Counted from the first letter of the stretch, positions 32,827 to 42,345 are shown. The stretch: 64,000 bases of DNA from Thermococcus chitonophagus (GCF_002214605.1 NZ_CP015193.1:724978-788977), one strand, 5' to 3'. Notes: generated from the letters alone by a model not told the origin. Program-made: numbers and translations.

Positions 32827-33787
32827 TGACCTCACCGAATATCCTCTCAAGGAACCAGTTCTTGTCGAACGGCATTAAGTCGTCATATCCCTGGCCAACG
32901 CCGACGAAGATTATCGGCGCATCTATGACGTGGCTTATGCTCAACGCTGCCCCTCCCCTTGCATCCGCATCCAGCTTCGTGAGCACTACGGCATCTATCT
33001 TTACAGCCTCGTTGAACTGTCTCGCCTGCTCGACTATAGCGTTTCCGGCCAGTGCATCTCCAACGAAAACAACTAGGTTTGGCTTTGTGACTCTGGCTAT
33101 CTTCTTCATTTCATCCATGAGGTTCCTGTTGGTCTCGCTCCTTCCAGCGGTGTCGATTAAAACTACGTCAATTCCTCTGGCCTTGGCATGTTGAATTGCA
33201 TCATAGGCCACCGCGGCGGGATCCGCACCGTAGGAGTGCTTTATCACCTTAACTCCAATCCTCTTGGCGTGCTCCTCCAGCTGTTCTATTGCTCCAGCCC
33301 TGAAGGTGTCGCTCGCAGCTATAACCACGCTGAAGCCGTTCTTCTTGAGCCAGTGCGCTATCTTCGCTATTGTGGTCGTTTTTCCTGAGCCATTGAATCC
33401 GACGAACATTATTACGTACGGCTTCTCGGCCTTCTTTATCTCTTCTATTAGATCTATCCTTCTAGATGTTTCGAGGATCTCGGAGACTGCCTCTTTCACT
33501 GCTTCCTCAATAATCTTTTCCTTATCCGTTCCTATCCTAACTTTTCTGCCAACTAACTTTTCTTTTATCTTCTCTCTAAGGGCGTCAACCACTTCTAAGG
33601 CTACATCTGCCTCTAAAAGCTCGAGCTCTAGCTCATCCAATGCTTCATCTATATCTTTCTCCTTTATTTCGACCATCAGTAGCTTATCTAGTAACCCCTT
33701 TTTCTCGGCTTCCTTCTCCTCCTTTTCGACGTTTTCTTCGACTTTCTTCACGAATGATCTTAATTTCTCCTTGAGTTTTCCGAACAT
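32819..33787 (-). CDS. ftsY: Signal recognition particle receptor FtsY
   Basis: 322 residues from the ATG at 33787 after GGGGAAG; the longer open frame to 33937 is not supported. A short charged N-terminal region ([18 protein letters not shown]) instead of a membrane anchor, then the N domain and G domain: [15 protein letters not shown] near 126-140, [39 protein letters not shown]. Docks the ribosome-SRP54 complex at the membrane; its partner gene is at 4915-6246. Confidence 0.97.
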   Translation of the reverse strand: MFGKLKEKLRSFVKKVEENVEKEEKEAEKKGLLDKLLMVEIKEKDIDEALDELELELLEADVALEVVDALREKIKEKLVGRKVRIGTDKEKIIEEAVKEAVSEILETSRRIDLIEEIKKAEKPYVIMFVGFNGSGKTTTIAKIAHWLKKNGFSVVIAASDTFRAGAIEQLEEHAKRIGVKVIKHSYGADPAAVAYDAIQHAKARGIDVVLIDTAGRSETNRNLMDEMKKIARVTKPNLVVFVGDALAGNAIVEQARQFNEAVKIDAVVLTKLDADARGGAALSISHVIDAPIIFVGVGQGYDDLMPFDKNWFLERIFGEVNA

Positions 33788-34008
33788 GTTCTTCCCCTTC
33801 TGAGAGTTTCCCACATGTATATAAGGATTTAAGTTCAAGAAAATGCGTTCAAATGTCGCTGGAACATCTAAGTAATCTTGACTAATTTTGGCCAAATAGT
33901 TCGAACCTCTTGGCAGAATAAAACAAAAAATTGCCAAAATTCCATGAATTCTGGCTTATTGGAAACCTGGTAACTTTATTTTCTAAACATTCGGTTCACT
34001 CACGAAAG

Positions 34009-34035
34009 ATTTAAATGGTTTACAAATGTAAAACC
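34009..34035 (+). promoter_or_regulatory. TATA box plus imperfect palindrome of the oxoacid oxidoreductase operon
   Basis: ATTTAAATGG at 34009-34018 fits a TATA box. It runs into the imperfect palindrome GGTTTACAAATGTAAAACC (34017-34035), half-sites GGTTTACA and TGTAAAACC, placed where transcription would begin, 26-45 bases before the first gene. A repressor bound there would block initiation. SurR-type GTTNNNAAC sites were not found. Confidence 0.5.
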
Positions 34036-34060
34036 TGTTAGGGGATTGCAGGTGGTCGAT

Positions 34061-34330
34061 ATGGCGAACGTCGAAGGTTCGACCCAGGTTACTAAGGAGG
34101 AGTATCTTGTCATAGGGAAGGCAAAGAACGTTGAGATAAGTGTCGACACTTTTCTCTGCAAGGGCTGCGGAATATGCGTTGAGATGTGTCCCAGAAAGGT
34201 TTTCGAGTGGAGCAAGGAGCTCAGCGAGAAGGGAGTACATTATCCAATTCCAGTCCATGCCGAGAAGTGCGTAAGGTGTAAGCTTTGTGAGTTATTATGC
34301 CCAGACTTTGCGATAGCGGTAAGGTGGTAG
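34061..34330 (+). CDS. korD: 2-oxoglutarate:ferredoxin oxidoreductase, delta (2[4Fe-4S]) subunit
   Basis: 89 residues from the ATG at 34061 after GGTGGTCGAT. Two four-Cys clusters: CKGCGICVEMCP near 34-45 and CVRCKLCELLCP near 71-82, binding two [4Fe-4S] centres that pass electrons to external ferredoxin. First gene of a compact operon whose order (D-A-B-G then A-B-G) matches the known korDABG plus second oxidoreductase arrangement of Pyrococcus (PF1767-1773 in P. furiosus, from memory). Confidence 0.93.
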   Translation: MANVEGSTQVTKEEYLVIGKAKNVEISVDTFLCKGCGICVEMCPRKVFEWSKELSEKGVHYPIPVHAEKCVRCKLCELLCPDFAIAVRW

Positions 34331-34332
34331 AG

Positions 34333-35523
34333 ATGATAATTAGGGGCGACGAGCCCGAGCAAAAGAAATTGTTGAGGAAGCTCTACAAGCCTGGCAACTA
34401 CTTCATGATGGGAGATGAGGCCGTAGCTTACGGTGCAATCTTTGCCGGCTGCAGGTTCTACGCTGGCTATCCAATAACCCCCTCGAGCGAGATAGCCGAA
34501 ACGATGGCTAGAGAGCTCCCCAAGGTTGGGGGCTACTACCTCCAGATGGAGGATGAAATAGCGAGCATTGCCGCGATGATTGGTGCTTCTTGGACGGGCT
34601 TTAAGGTCATGACAGCTACTTCAGGCCCGGGATTCAGCTTGATGCAGGAAAACCTGGGCTACGCCGTGATGACTGAAACTCCCCTCATTTTGGTTGATGT
34701 TCAGAGGAGTGGGCCATCTACGGGTCAAGCAACGAAGGGTGCCCAGGGAGACTTCTTCCAGGCAAGATGGGGCACCCACGGAGATCATCCAATCGTTGCC
34801 GTCTCACCAATAAGCGTTGAAGATGCATTCTGGGAGACGATAAGGGCATTCAACATTGCCGAGAGGCTTAGGACTCCAGTAGTAGTTCTATTTGACGGAA
34901 TATTGGGTCATACAAGAGAGCAGATAAGGATTCCTGATCCAGATGAGGTGGAAATAGCTTACAGGAAGTTGCCTCAGAACGAGGAGGAGGCAAAGCTTCC
35001 CTTTGGAGATCCCCACGGCGATGGAGTACCGCCGATGCCCCTCTTCGGCCACGGCTACTTCACCCACGTTACAGGCTCTACCCACAAGGAGAACGGCCTC
35101 AGGGACGTCTACACTCCGGAGGTTCACGACAGGCTCGTGAGGAGGATTCACAGGAAGATAGAGAAGAACAGAGAAGTTTACGAGAAGTATGAGGAGTACT
35201 ACACCGATGATGCAGAGATATTGGTGGTGAGCTGGGGAGTTTCAGCTAGACCCTCTCTAGGAGCAGTTTTGAAGGCCAGGGAAGAGGGTATAAAGGTTGG
35301 CCTGTTCGTGCCTAAGACAGTCCATCCATTCCCTGGGGAGAAGATGAGGGAGCTTGGGAAGAGAGTGAGGGCAATCCTCGTCCCTGAGATGAACCTTGGC
35401 CAGATGATCCTTGAGGTTCAGAGGTTCGTTAACGATGACGTAATCCTAAGGGGAGTTAACAAGATCGGAGGGGTCCCACTAACTGTTGAGGAAATTTTGA
35501 GGGAGATAAGGGGTGTTGCTTGA
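34333..35523 (+). CDS. korA: 2-oxoglutarate:ferredoxin oxidoreductase, alpha subunit
   Basis: 396 residues from the ATG at 34333 after GGTGGTAGAG, 2 bases after korD; the frame extends upstream into korD but without a site. Family signatures: GDEAVAYGAIFAGCRFYAGYPITPSSEIAE near 31-60, EDEIASIAAMIGASWTG, TSGPGFSLMQENLGYAVMTE and DVQRSGPSTG. Binds the TPP-dependent active site together with the beta subunit; oxidises a 2-oxoacid plus CoA to acyl-CoA and CO2. The stop overlaps korB (TGATG). Confidence 0.93.
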   Translation: MIIRGDEPEQKKLLRKLYKPGNYFMMGDEAVAYGAIFAGCRFYAGYPITPSSEIAETMARELPKVGGYYLQMEDEIASIAAMIGASWTGFKVMTATSGPGFSLMQENLGYAVMTETPLILVDVQRSGPSTGQATKGAQGDFFQARWGTHGDHPIVAVSPISVEDAFWETIRAFNIAERLRTPVVVLFDGILGHTREQIRIPDPDEVEIAYRKLPQNEEEAKLPFGDPHGDGVPPMPLFGHGYFTHVTGSTHKENGLRDVYTPEVHDRLVRRIHRKIEKNREVYEKYEEYYTDDAEILVVSWGVSARPSLGAVLKAREEGIKVGLFVPKTVHPFPGEKMRELGKRVRAILVPEMNLGQMILEVQRFVNDDVILRGVNKIGGVPLTVEEILREIRGVA

Positions 35524-36371
35524 TGGTTAAGATTTATTCTAAGTACCCAATGGTCAAGTATTTAAGGCAGGAAGCCCTACCAACTGCCCTATGTCCTGGG
35601 TGTGGTGGAGGTACAGTTCTAAACGCCTTTGCAAATGCCATTGATCAGCTCAAGATAGATCCCAAGGATTTAGTAGTAGTGAGCGGTATAGGCTGTTCGG
35701 CTTGGATAGCTTCGCCCTACTTCCTAGCTGATACCCTCCACACAACTCATGGGAGGGCAATAGCCTTCGCTACTGGCGTCAAGGTTGGATTGCCGGATAA
35801 GTACGTGGTAGTGATAAGCGGTGACGGTGATCTGGCGAGCATAGGTGGAAACCACTTAATCCACGCAGCGAGGAGGAACATTGATATAACCGTAATCTTG
35901 GTCAACAACTTCATCTACGGAATGACCGGCGGTCAAGTGGCCCCTACAACGCCTTTTGGGGCTATAACAACCACAACACCATACAGGAACGTTGAGCATC
36001 CGCTGAAGATAGCTGAAACTGTCGCCGCTGCAGGAGCAAGCTACGTTGCTAGGTGGACTACCGCTCACGTCTACCAGCTCATAGAGAGCATAAAGAAGGC
36101 CCTAACGACTAAGGGCTTCTCTCTGGTTGAGGTAATCTCTCAGTGTCCAGTTCAGTTCGGAAGGAGGAACAGGATGAAGGAGCCTGCTGAGATGCTTCGC
36201 TGGTTCTTGAAGAATTCAGTTCCGATAAGCAAGGCAAAGAAGATGAGCGAGGAGGAGCTTGAGGGCAAGTTTGTAATCGGCGAATTCGTCCACAGAAAGA
36301 GGCCTGAGTTTACGGAGGAGCTCAACAAGCTGATCGATGAAGTTCAGGCTAAGTACGTGAGAGGTGATTGA
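35523..36371 (+). CDS. korB: 2-oxoglutarate:ferredoxin oxidoreductase, beta subunit
   Basis: 282 residues starting at the ATG that overlaps the korA stop. TPP-binding signature GDGDLASIGGNHLIHAARRN with VNNFIYGMTGGQVAPTTP near 124-142; N-terminal LCPGCGGG and GIGCSAW as in the iron-sulfur-poor KGOR beta chains. Provides TPP and substrate site. ATGA-type overlaps throughout the operon indicate balanced synthesis of subunits. Confidence 0.94.
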   Translation: MVKIYSKYPMVKYLRQEALPTALCPGCGGGTVLNAFANAIDQLKIDPKDLVVVSGIGCSAWIASPYFLADTLHTTHGRAIAFATGVKVGLPDKYVVVISGDGDLASIGGNHLIHAARRNIDITVILVNNFIYGMTGGQVAPTTPFGAITTTTPYRNVEHPLKIAETVAAAGASYVARWTTAHVYQLIESIKKALTTKGFSLVEVISQCPVQFGRRNRMKEPAEMLRWFLKNSVPISKAKKMSEEELEGKFVIGEFVHRKRPEFTEELNKLIDEVQAKYVRGD

Positions 36372-36372
36372 A

Positions 36373-36885
36373 ATGCAGATTAGATTCGCGGGAATTGGGG
36401 GCCAAGGTGTCGTGCTTGCAGGCGTAATCTTAGGAGAGGCAGCCGCTATTGAAGGGTTGAAGGTTCTCCAAACCCAGGATTATAGTTCGGCATCAAGGGG
36501 AGGTCACTCCATAGCGGACGTGATAATATCTGAGGGCGAGATTTACGACTTAATGGTTACGAATGCTGATGTTCTCGTTGCTCTTCACCAGCTCGGCTAT
36601 GAAACCGCAAAGTCAAAGCTGAAGCCAGATGGGCTGCTTATTATTGATACTGACCTAGTTAGACCAGACAGGGACTACATCGGGGCCCCATTCACGAGAA
36701 TAGCTGAGGAAACTACTGGATTGGCCTTGACGGTAAATATGGTTGCCCTGGGCTATCTAATTGCCAAGACTGAAGTTGTAAAACCGGAGAGCGTTGAAAA
36801 GGCCATTAAGAGGAGGGTTCCTAGAGGAACGGAGGATATAAACATTAGGGCCTTTAGGAAGGGCCTGGAGGTTGGTTCTAAATGA
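36373..36885 (+). CDS. korG: 2-oxoglutarate:ferredoxin oxidoreductase, gamma subunit
   Basis: 170 residues from the ATG at 36373 after GAGGTGAT. Signature IRFAGIGGQGVVLAGVILGEAA at residues 3-24, then QTQDYSSASRGGHSIADVIIS, both typical of the gamma domain (domain II) that supports CoA binding. Third core subunit of the first complex in this operon; the next gene overlaps by 4 bases. Confidence 0.93.
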   Translation: MQIRFAGIGGQGVVLAGVILGEAAAIEGLKVLQTQDYSSASRGGHSIADVIISEGEIYDLMVTNADVLVALHQLGYETAKSKLKPDGLLIIDTDLVRPDRDYIGAPFTRIAEETTGLALTVNMVALGYLIAKTEVVKPESVEKAIKRRVPRGTEDINIRAFRKGLEVGSK

Positions 36886-38039
36886 AGTATCCATTTCCAG
36901 TGGGTAGGGCTGACTTTATCCAAGGAGATGAGGCTATAGCTAGAGCAGCGATTCTTGCCGGTTGCAGATTCTATGCAGGCTATCCAATAACACCGGCAAG
37001 CGAGATATTCGAAGCAATGGCTCTTTACATGCCCCTCATTGATGGTGTGGTAATTCAGATGGAAGATGAGATAGCGAGTATAGCTGCGGTAATAGGAGCT
37101 TCCTGGGCTGGAGCGAAGGCCATGACTGCTACTTCAGGCCCAGGATTCAGTTTAATGCAGGAGAACATAGGTTACGCTGTAATGACGGAAACCCCGATAG
37201 TGGTTGTCGATGTCCAGAGAGGTGGACCATCAACGGGCCAACCAACTCTGCCAGCCCAGGGAGATATAATGCAGTCCATCTGGGGAACTCACGGTGATCA
37301 CTCCCTCATAGTCCTAAGCCCCTCCACCGTTCAAGAGGCATTTGATTTCACAATTAGAGCCTTTAATTTGGCAGAGAAGTACAGGACGCCGGTTATTCTA
37401 CTCACGGATGCCGAAGTCGGCCACATGAGGGAGAGAGTCTACATCCCAAACCCCGAGGAGATAGAAATCGTGAACAGGAAGTTGCCTCAGAACGAGGAAG
37501 AAGCTAAGCTCCCCTTTGGAGATCCCCACGGCGACCTAGTTCCCCCAATGCCGATATTCGGAAAAGGCTTCAAGACGTACGTTACCGGCCTAACTCATGA
37601 CGAAAGGGGCAGGCCAAGGACAGTAGAAAGAGAAGTTCACGAGAGATTAATTAAGAGAATTGTCGAGAAGATCGAGAGGAACAAGAAGGATATCTTCGAC
37701 TACCAAGCCTATGAGCTTGAAGACGCTGAAATTGCAATTGTTTCCACCGGTATAGTTGCTAGATCAGCTTTAAGGGCTGTTAGAATGCTCAGGGAGAACG
37801 GAATCAAGGCGGGACTACTAAAGATAAACACGATATGGCCCTTCGACTTCGAGTTGATAGAGAGCGTTGCTGAAAAAGTTAATGCAATCTACGTCCCGGA
37901 GATGAACCTCGGCCAGCTCTACCACCTAGTCAAGGAAGGAGCTAATGGAAAGGCCCCTGTCAAGCTGATAAGCAAGATAGGTGGAGAGGTTCACACTCCA
38001 ATGGAGATCATCGAGTTCATAAGGAGGGATTTGAAGTGA
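36882..38039 (+). CDS. Second 2-oxoacid:ferredoxin oxidoreductase, alpha subunit
   Basis: 385 residues; the ATG overlaps the korG stop, with GGAGGTTGG upstream. Strongly similar in layout to the first alpha subunit: GDEAIARAAILAGCRFYAGYPITPASE, EDEIASIAAVIGASWAG, TSGPGFSLMQENIGYAVMTE, and both share LPQNEEEAKLPFGDPHGD, so an operon-internal duplication is clear. Probably part of an alpha-beta-gamma complex of unknown 2-oxoacid (called XOR in P. furiosus). No second delta subunit is present. Confidence 0.9.
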   Translation: MKYPFPVGRADFIQGDEAIARAAILAGCRFYAGYPITPASEIFEAMALYMPLIDGVVIQMEDEIASIAAVIGASWAGAKAMTATSGPGFSLMQENIGYAVMTETPIVVVDVQRGGPSTGQPTLPAQGDIMQSIWGTHGDHSLIVLSPSTVQEAFDFTIRAFNLAEKYRTPVILLTDAEVGHMRERVYIPNPEEIEIVNRKLPQNEEEAKLPFGDPHGDLVPPMPIFGKGFKTYVTGLTHDERGRPRTVEREVHERLIKRIVEKIERNKKDIFDYQAYELEDAEIAIVSTGIVARSALRAVRMLRENGIKAGLLKINTIWPFDFELIESVAEKVNAIYVPEMNLGQLYHLVKEGANGKAPVKLISKIGGEVHTPMEIIEFIRRDLK

Positions 38040-38881
38040 GGCTCGTTTCTGCTTACGAGATAAGGGATAAGTATCTGAGGAAGGACATGCTTCCCACTAT
38101 CTTCTGTCCGGGATGTGGAATAGGTAGCGTTCTCCAGTTCACGCTCAGGGCCATTGACGAGCTCGGCCTTGACCCCGATAAGATAGTATGGGTGAGTGGG
38201 ATAGGTTGTAGCTCTAGAGTTCCAGGCTTTGTTAACTTTGATGGCCTCCACACAACCCACGGAAGAGCCTTAGCCTTTGCAACTGGAATAAAGCTCGCTA
38301 ATCCTGAGCTGAAGATAATAGCCTTCATGGGAGATGGTGATGCCGCGGCAATAGGTGGAAACCACTTTATCCACGCGATAAGGAGAAATCTTGACGTTAC
38401 AGTTATTCTGATCAACAACTTCACGTACGGAATGACCGGTGGTCAGGTTGCACCAACAACCCCCAAGGGTTTGAGGGGAACCACCGCACCGTACGGCCAG
38501 TTTGAGAACCCCTTCGATATAGCCCAGCTTGCTGTTGCTGCCGGGGCCAACTACGTTGCGAGGTGGACTGTATTCAACTACATCCAGGGGATAAACAGCA
38601 TAAAGAAGGCCCTAAGCAAGGAGGGCTTCACCCTCGTAGAGTTCCTTAGTCCGTGCCCGATAAGTTTTGGAAGGAGGAACAGGATGAAGACGGCCCCAGA
38701 GCTCATAAGATGGTACCAGCAGATAACGGTTCCCTTAGCGAAGGCCAAGAAGATGCCTCCGGAGGAGCTTGAGGGGAAGATAGTCATAGGGGAATTCGTT
38801 GACAGGGACAGGCCTGGCCTCGTTAGGGAGTACATGGAGTACATAAAGAGGGCCAAGAAGATCATGGGGTGGGAAGAATGA
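38036..38881 (+). CDS. Second 2-oxoacid:ferredoxin oxidoreductase, beta subunit
   Basis: 281 residues from a GTG overlapping the alpha stop, with GGAGGG before it. FCPGCGIGSV, GIGCSSRVPGFVN and the TPP motif GDGDAAAIGGNHFIHAIRRN with INNFTYGMTGGQVAPTTP near 126-143. Parallel to the first beta subunit throughout, including the shared C-terminal NRMKxxxE..RW and VIGEFV segments. Confidence 0.9.
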   Translation: MRLVSAYEIRDKYLRKDMLPTIFCPGCGIGSVLQFTLRAIDELGLDPDKIVWVSGIGCSSRVPGFVNFDGLHTTHGRALAFATGIKLANPELKIIAFMGDGDAAAIGGNHFIHAIRRNLDVTVILINNFTYGMTGGQVAPTTPKGLRGTTAPYGQFENPFDIAQLAVAAGANYVARWTVFNYIQGINSIKKALSKEGFTLVEFLSPCPISFGRRNRMKTAPELIRWYQQITVPLAKAKKMPPEELEGKIVIGEFVDRDRPGLVREYMEYIKRAKKIMGWEE

Positions 38882-39423
38882 GGAAGGAAATCCTAATTGG
38901 TGGCTTTGGAGGGCAGGGTGTCATCTTGGCCAGCGTAATCCTAGGGAGGGCCGCCGCGGTCTACGAAGGTCTGCATGCAGTTCAAACTCAAGTTTACGGA
39001 CCTGAGTCAAGGGGTGGGGCTAGTAGAGCTGAGGTCGTGATAAGTGATGAACCCATAGATTATCCCAAGGCGATAAAGCCGGATTACGCGATCCTTTTGA
39101 GCCAGCAGGCTTACGATAAGTACCTTCCTTTGGTTAGGGAAGGTGGGCTGGTGATTATTGAGGAGGACTTAATCCCCCACAGGAACGAAGAGCTTGAGAA
39201 AGGGAAGGAGATTCATGCTTATCCTCTAACGAAGATAGCCGAGGAAACCACTGGCCTAAGCTTGACGATGAACATATTAACTCTTGGCCTGTTCGTTGGC
39301 CTTACGGGTATAGTTAAAAGGGAAAGCATAGAGAAGGCGGTTCTAGATGCCGTTCCCAAGGGAACGGAGCAGATAAACCTTAAGGCCCTCCATAAGGGCT
39401 TTGAACTTGCCGAAAAGTCCTGA
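38878..39423 (+). CDS. Second 2-oxoacid:ferredoxin oxidoreductase, gamma subunit
   Basis: 181 residues from the ATG at 38878 (GGGTGGGAAGA upstream), overlapping the beta stop by 4 bases. Signature ILIGGFGGQGVILASVILGRAA at 5-26, QTQVYGPESRGGASRAEVVIS and TGLSLTMNILTLG. Last gene of the operon. The complex would borrow the single delta subunit at 34061-34330 or use another ferredoxin directly. Confidence 0.9.
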   Translation: MRKEILIGGFGGQGVILASVILGRAAAVYEGLHAVQTQVYGPESRGGASRAEVVISDEPIDYPKAIKPDYAILLSQQAYDKYLPLVREGGLVIIEEDLIPHRNEELEKGKEIHAYPLTKIAEETTGLSLTMNILTLGLFVGLTGIVKRESIEKAVLDAVPKGTEQINLKALHKGFELAEKS

Positions 39424-39504
39424 TACTTCTCTGGTATTTTTATCCAAAACCTTTTAAAACTATTCTCAAACAGATTGGACGAATAGTCCAGTGGAGGGTC
39501 TAGA

Positions 39505-40554
39505 ATGAAAAGGATGTCAATCGTACTGTTCTTGGCTTTAATAGTGTTCATGAGCGGATGTATAGGGACGCAGACCACAACGGTAACAACGACAACGACT
39601 GCTCCACCCAAGACAGTAACCGTCACTGAAACCCAGGGTAAAACAACTACAACTACTGTTACCATCACCCAGACTGTAACCACTACAATGGCCCCGACTC
39701 ACTACCCCCTGACGATCATTGATTCCGCGGGGAGGAAGGTTACAATAAAGAAGGAGCCTCAGAGGATAGTTTCCCTGGCACCGTCAATTACCGAGACCCT
39801 ATACTTCATAGGTGCTCTCGACAAGGTCGTTGGAGTTACGAAGTTTGATGACTTTCCACCGGGAGTTCAGAAGGGAAGAACGATAATTGGAGGTTTCTCT
39901 GATCCTAACCTTGAAGTTATAGCGTCCCTGAAGCCAGACCTTATAATCGGAACTAGTATGCATCTAAAATACTTGGACAAGCTTCAGCAGATAGCTCCAG
40001 TTATCATAGTTGATCCTAAGAATATAACCCAGATCTATGACTGGATAATAAAGCTTGGCAAAGTAGTTAACAGGGAAAAGGAGGCCGAGGGTGTCGTTAA
40101 TTACATGCGGGCAATAGTGGAGAGCGTTCAGGCGAAAGTGGCTAATTCTACCAAGCCAAAGGTCTTCTTCTTGCTCAGCTATTGGAACGGTTACTGGACT
40201 GGCGGGAAGGGGACATTCATAGACAGCCTAATAGAGCTTGCCGGAGGAGAGAACATCTTCCACGACATTGAAGGCTGGAAAGCCGTTAGTGCCGAGGATA
40301 TAGTTGCCAGAAATCCTGATGTTATAATCATCTCCTACCACGCCGGTGTCAAGCCCGGTGACCTCTGCAACACCCCTCTGGCGAAGACAAACGCCTTCAA
40401 GAACGGCAGGGTCTACGTGATAAGTGATGACAATTTAATTTCCAGGCCTGGCCCCAGGATAGTCCTCGGCCTCGAGGAGATAGCCTATTTCATCCACCCT
40501 GAGGCCTTCAACTACGCCTACCAGCCAAAGGCCTGTGCGGTCTCTTCTTCCTGA
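39505..40554 (+). CDS. Solute-binding lipoprotein (BtuF/FecB type)
   Basis: 349 residues. Lipoprotein signal with lipobox FMSGC (Cys near 19), then a Thr-rich, probably glycosylated linker (about 22-65), and a cluster-A/type III periplasmic-binding-protein fold: RIVSLAPSITETLYFIGALDKVVGV near 88-112, SLKPDLIIG, FIDSLIELAGGENIF, NPDVIIISYHAG. Such proteins bind cobalamin or iron chelates for a BtuCD-type transporter, but no permease or ATPase of that type is adjacent. TTTTAAAAC about 50 bases upstream is the likely promoter. Confidence 0.92.
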   Translation: MKRMSIVLFLALIVFMSGCIGTQTTTVTTTTTAPPKTVTVTETQGKTTTTTVTITQTVTTTMAPTHYPLTIIDSAGRKVTIKKEPQRIVSLAPSITETLYFIGALDKVVGVTKFDDFPPGVQKGRTIIGGFSDPNLEVIASLKPDLIIGTSMHLKYLDKLQQIAPVIIVDPKNITQIYDWIIKLGKVVNREKEAEGVVNYMRAIVESVQAKVANSTKPKVFFLLSYWNGYWTGGKGTFIDSLIELAGGENIFHDIEGWKAVSAEDIVARNPDVIIISYHAGVKPGDLCNTPLAKTNAFKNGRVYVISDDNLISRPGPRIVLGLEEIAYFIHPEAFNYAYQPKACAVSSS

Positions 40555-40555
40555 T

Positions 40556-41017
40556 CTACATTTTTAGTAGCCCCAAAGTCGGGAGTGCCGTTATCGCTAT
40601 GCTTATTGTGCCCCCAAGTATCAGGGCTGGTATCGTGATCTTCTTCTCCATCCCCAGGATGTATGCCGCAAGCGCTCCAGTCCAGACCCCGGTTCCTGGG
40701 AGAGGTATGGCGACGAATATCGTGAGGCCTATAAGGCCCCACCTCTCAACGTAGGGCCTTGCCTTGTTCCTAACCCTCTCTATGTAATACATGTAGAGCT
40801 TAGCTATCCTGCTCAGAAACGTATTCTCTAATGCGATCATTACCCTGTCTATACCTGGCAACAGGGCGGGCAAAGCAAACGATAACAACAGAACTCCAGC
40901 AATCGAGGCTAAAATTGTTTCTGAAACTGGATACCCTCTTCCTAAGCCGTAGATTACAGCGTATCTACCTTCAAACGTTGGTATGAGCGAGAGCGCTAAC
41001 ACCTCAAGAAAACTCAC
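40556..41017 (-). CDS. Small membrane exporter, COG2426 (DUF1290-like) family
   Basis: 153 residues with four hydrophobic segments. Signature at the N-terminus: SLIPTFEGRYAVIYGLGRGYP (an intramembrane Glu-Arg pair), and IFVAIPLPGTGVWTGALAAYILG later, as in the COG2426 putative small multidrug export family. Function unproven. It ends one base before the convergent lipoprotein stop, and follows the ASCH gene closely on the minus strand. Confidence 0.85.
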   Translation of the reverse strand: MSFLEVLALSLIPTFEGRYAVIYGLGRGYPVSETILASIAGVLLLSFALPALLPGIDRVMIALENTFLSRIAKLYMYYIERVRNKARPYVERWGLIGLTIFVAIPLPGTGVWTGALAAYILGMEKKITIPALILGGTISIAITALPTLGLLKM

Positions 41018-41027
41018 CTAACTCACC

Positions 41028-41597
41028 TCACAGTAGCCCCTTATCGTATAGGGCGTGGTACGCTTTAAGCAGAGCCTGCTGGACCCTCTTTGGACCAAAG
41101 TGTTTCACGGCCTCTCTAAGTCCCCTCTCCATTATCCTCTCGAGGATTATCTTTACATCCTGAGTTAACCCGAGGTCGTTTTGAGTTGCGAGCTCGACTA
41201 TTTCATAGGGATCCCTATAGTTTAGACCTTTAAGCCACTTAAGGGGGATGCCTTCCTTGAGGGGTCTTACATTTTCAAACTCTATTATCGTAACTTCATC
41301 TTCCCCGTAGAGCTCTCCATATATCTTTGAGAGCTCCTTTACTAGTTCCTTAACGTCGGAGAAGCCGTCAAGTCTAGCATCTTCGTTTGTCAGGTCTTTA
41401 ACTTTCTTCCTTCTAACTTCCTTTATCCTCGCCCTAGCTATGGCTGTATCGCTTGGGGTTATAACTATGTAGACTTCACTCCCGGGCTTGGCTTCATACT
41501 TCCCATATCTAACAGTTGTTACCTTTTTCCCGGAGATTATCTTGGCCTTGTACTTGTTGTCAAGTAATATGAACTTCCTTATTTGAATCGTTCTCAC
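41028..41597 (-). CDS. ASCH domain protein
   Basis: 189 residues. The N-terminal 110 residues are an ASCH (PUA-like) fold: [37 protein letters not shown] in outline with the conserved GxKxxTxR pattern; the C-terminal helical part ([20 protein letters not shown]) is an archaeal extension. ASCH domains bind RNA or nucleosides and some hydrolyse acylated nucleosides; role here unknown. The start lies within the HAD gene end (38-base overlap), so translation is coupled. Confidence 0.88.
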   Translation of the reverse strand: MRTIQIRKFILLDNKYKAKIISGKKVTTVRYGKYEAKPGSEVYIVITPSDTAIARARIKEVRRKKVKDLTNEDARLDGFSDVKELVKELSKIYGELYGEDEVTIIEFENVRPLKEGIPLKWLKGLNYRDPYEIVELATQNDLGLTQDVKIILERIMERGLREAVKHFGPKRVQQALLKAYHALYDKGLL

Positions 41598-42273
41598 GCT
41601 CTAGCACCTCCAGAAGCTGTGTGAGCTTCGTGATTTCGTAGTCTGCATACTCTCTGTACTCCAATTCTTTATCGTAATGTTTTCCATACCTGAACCACAC
41701 CGTCTTCATCCCTACGTTTTTTGCCCCGTATATGTCCGAGTAAAGCCTGTCCCCGACCATCATGGCCTCTTCAGGTTTAACTTTAAATGCCTTGAGAGCT
41801 TTCCTGAAGATTTTGGGGTGTGGTTTCTTGACACCTTCAAAGTCCGATATTATGACGTGCTCAAAGAAGTCGTCCATCTCAAGCCTTAATATCTTCTCCC
41901 ACTGCTTTATCGGGTTGCCGTCCGTAATTATTCCCAGCCTGTAGCCGAGCTCCCTCAGCTTTATCAGAACCTTCCTTGCCCCAGGAACCTCCCTCAGGTA
42001 TGCGAACTTCGTGTTGTGGTAAGCAATAACGCCGGCCGCAACTATCTTGGGATCGTACTCCAGGTCAAGCCTCCTGAGGAGGTAGTCGAAGTGGTGGGGG
42101 AAGTTGCTCCCGTACTCCTTTATCAGCTCCATAAGCTCCGAATAAGCCGTGTCAAAATCAACGGGAAGGCCGTGTCTAATCATATTCTCTATTGCATTTC
42201 TCCTCGCCATCTCGGCCAGCCTGCTTGTATCGGCGAGGGTATCATCGAGGTCGAAAAAGATCACCCTTATCAT
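41560..42273 (-). CDS. HAD-superfamily hydrolase (TIGR02253-like)
   Basis: 237 residues from the ATG at 42273 with GGGTAGGC before it. HAD motif [12 protein letters not shown] near 5-15 (nucleophile Asp), motif II ITDGNP near 117, motif III Lys in [10 protein letters not shown] near 147 and motif [16 protein letters not shown] near 167-180. A phosphatase of small substrates, probably of the thermophile Pyrococcus L-2-haloacid-type fold. Overlaps the ASCH gene by 38 bases. Confidence 0.9.
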   Translation of the reverse strand: MIRVIFFDLDDTLADTSRLAEMARRNAIENMIRHGLPVDFDTAYSELMELIKEYGSNFPHHFDYLLRRLDLEYDPKIVAAGVIAYHNTKFAYLREVPGARKVLIKLRELGYRLGIITDGNPIKQWEKILRLEMDDFFEHVIISDFEGVKKPHPKIFRKALKAFKVKPEEAMMVGDRLYSDIYGAKNVGMKTVWFRYGKHYDKELEYREYADYEITKLTQLLEVLERENDSNKEVHIT

Positions 42274-42345
42274 GCCTACCCATAAGAAAGTCTCCAAATA
42301 GGAATAAAAACATTATTATGGAGAAGGAAAGGGATAGAAGAAGGT

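Noticed and set aside
33788-33937. N-terminal extension of FtsY by 50 residues
   Set aside because: The extension is low in coding character and the ATG at 33787 has a proper site and normal length.
33800-34060. SurR-type GTTNNNAAC sites upstream of korD
   Set aside because: Only GTTCGAAC with a 2-base gap and scattered half-sites were seen; no consensus match.
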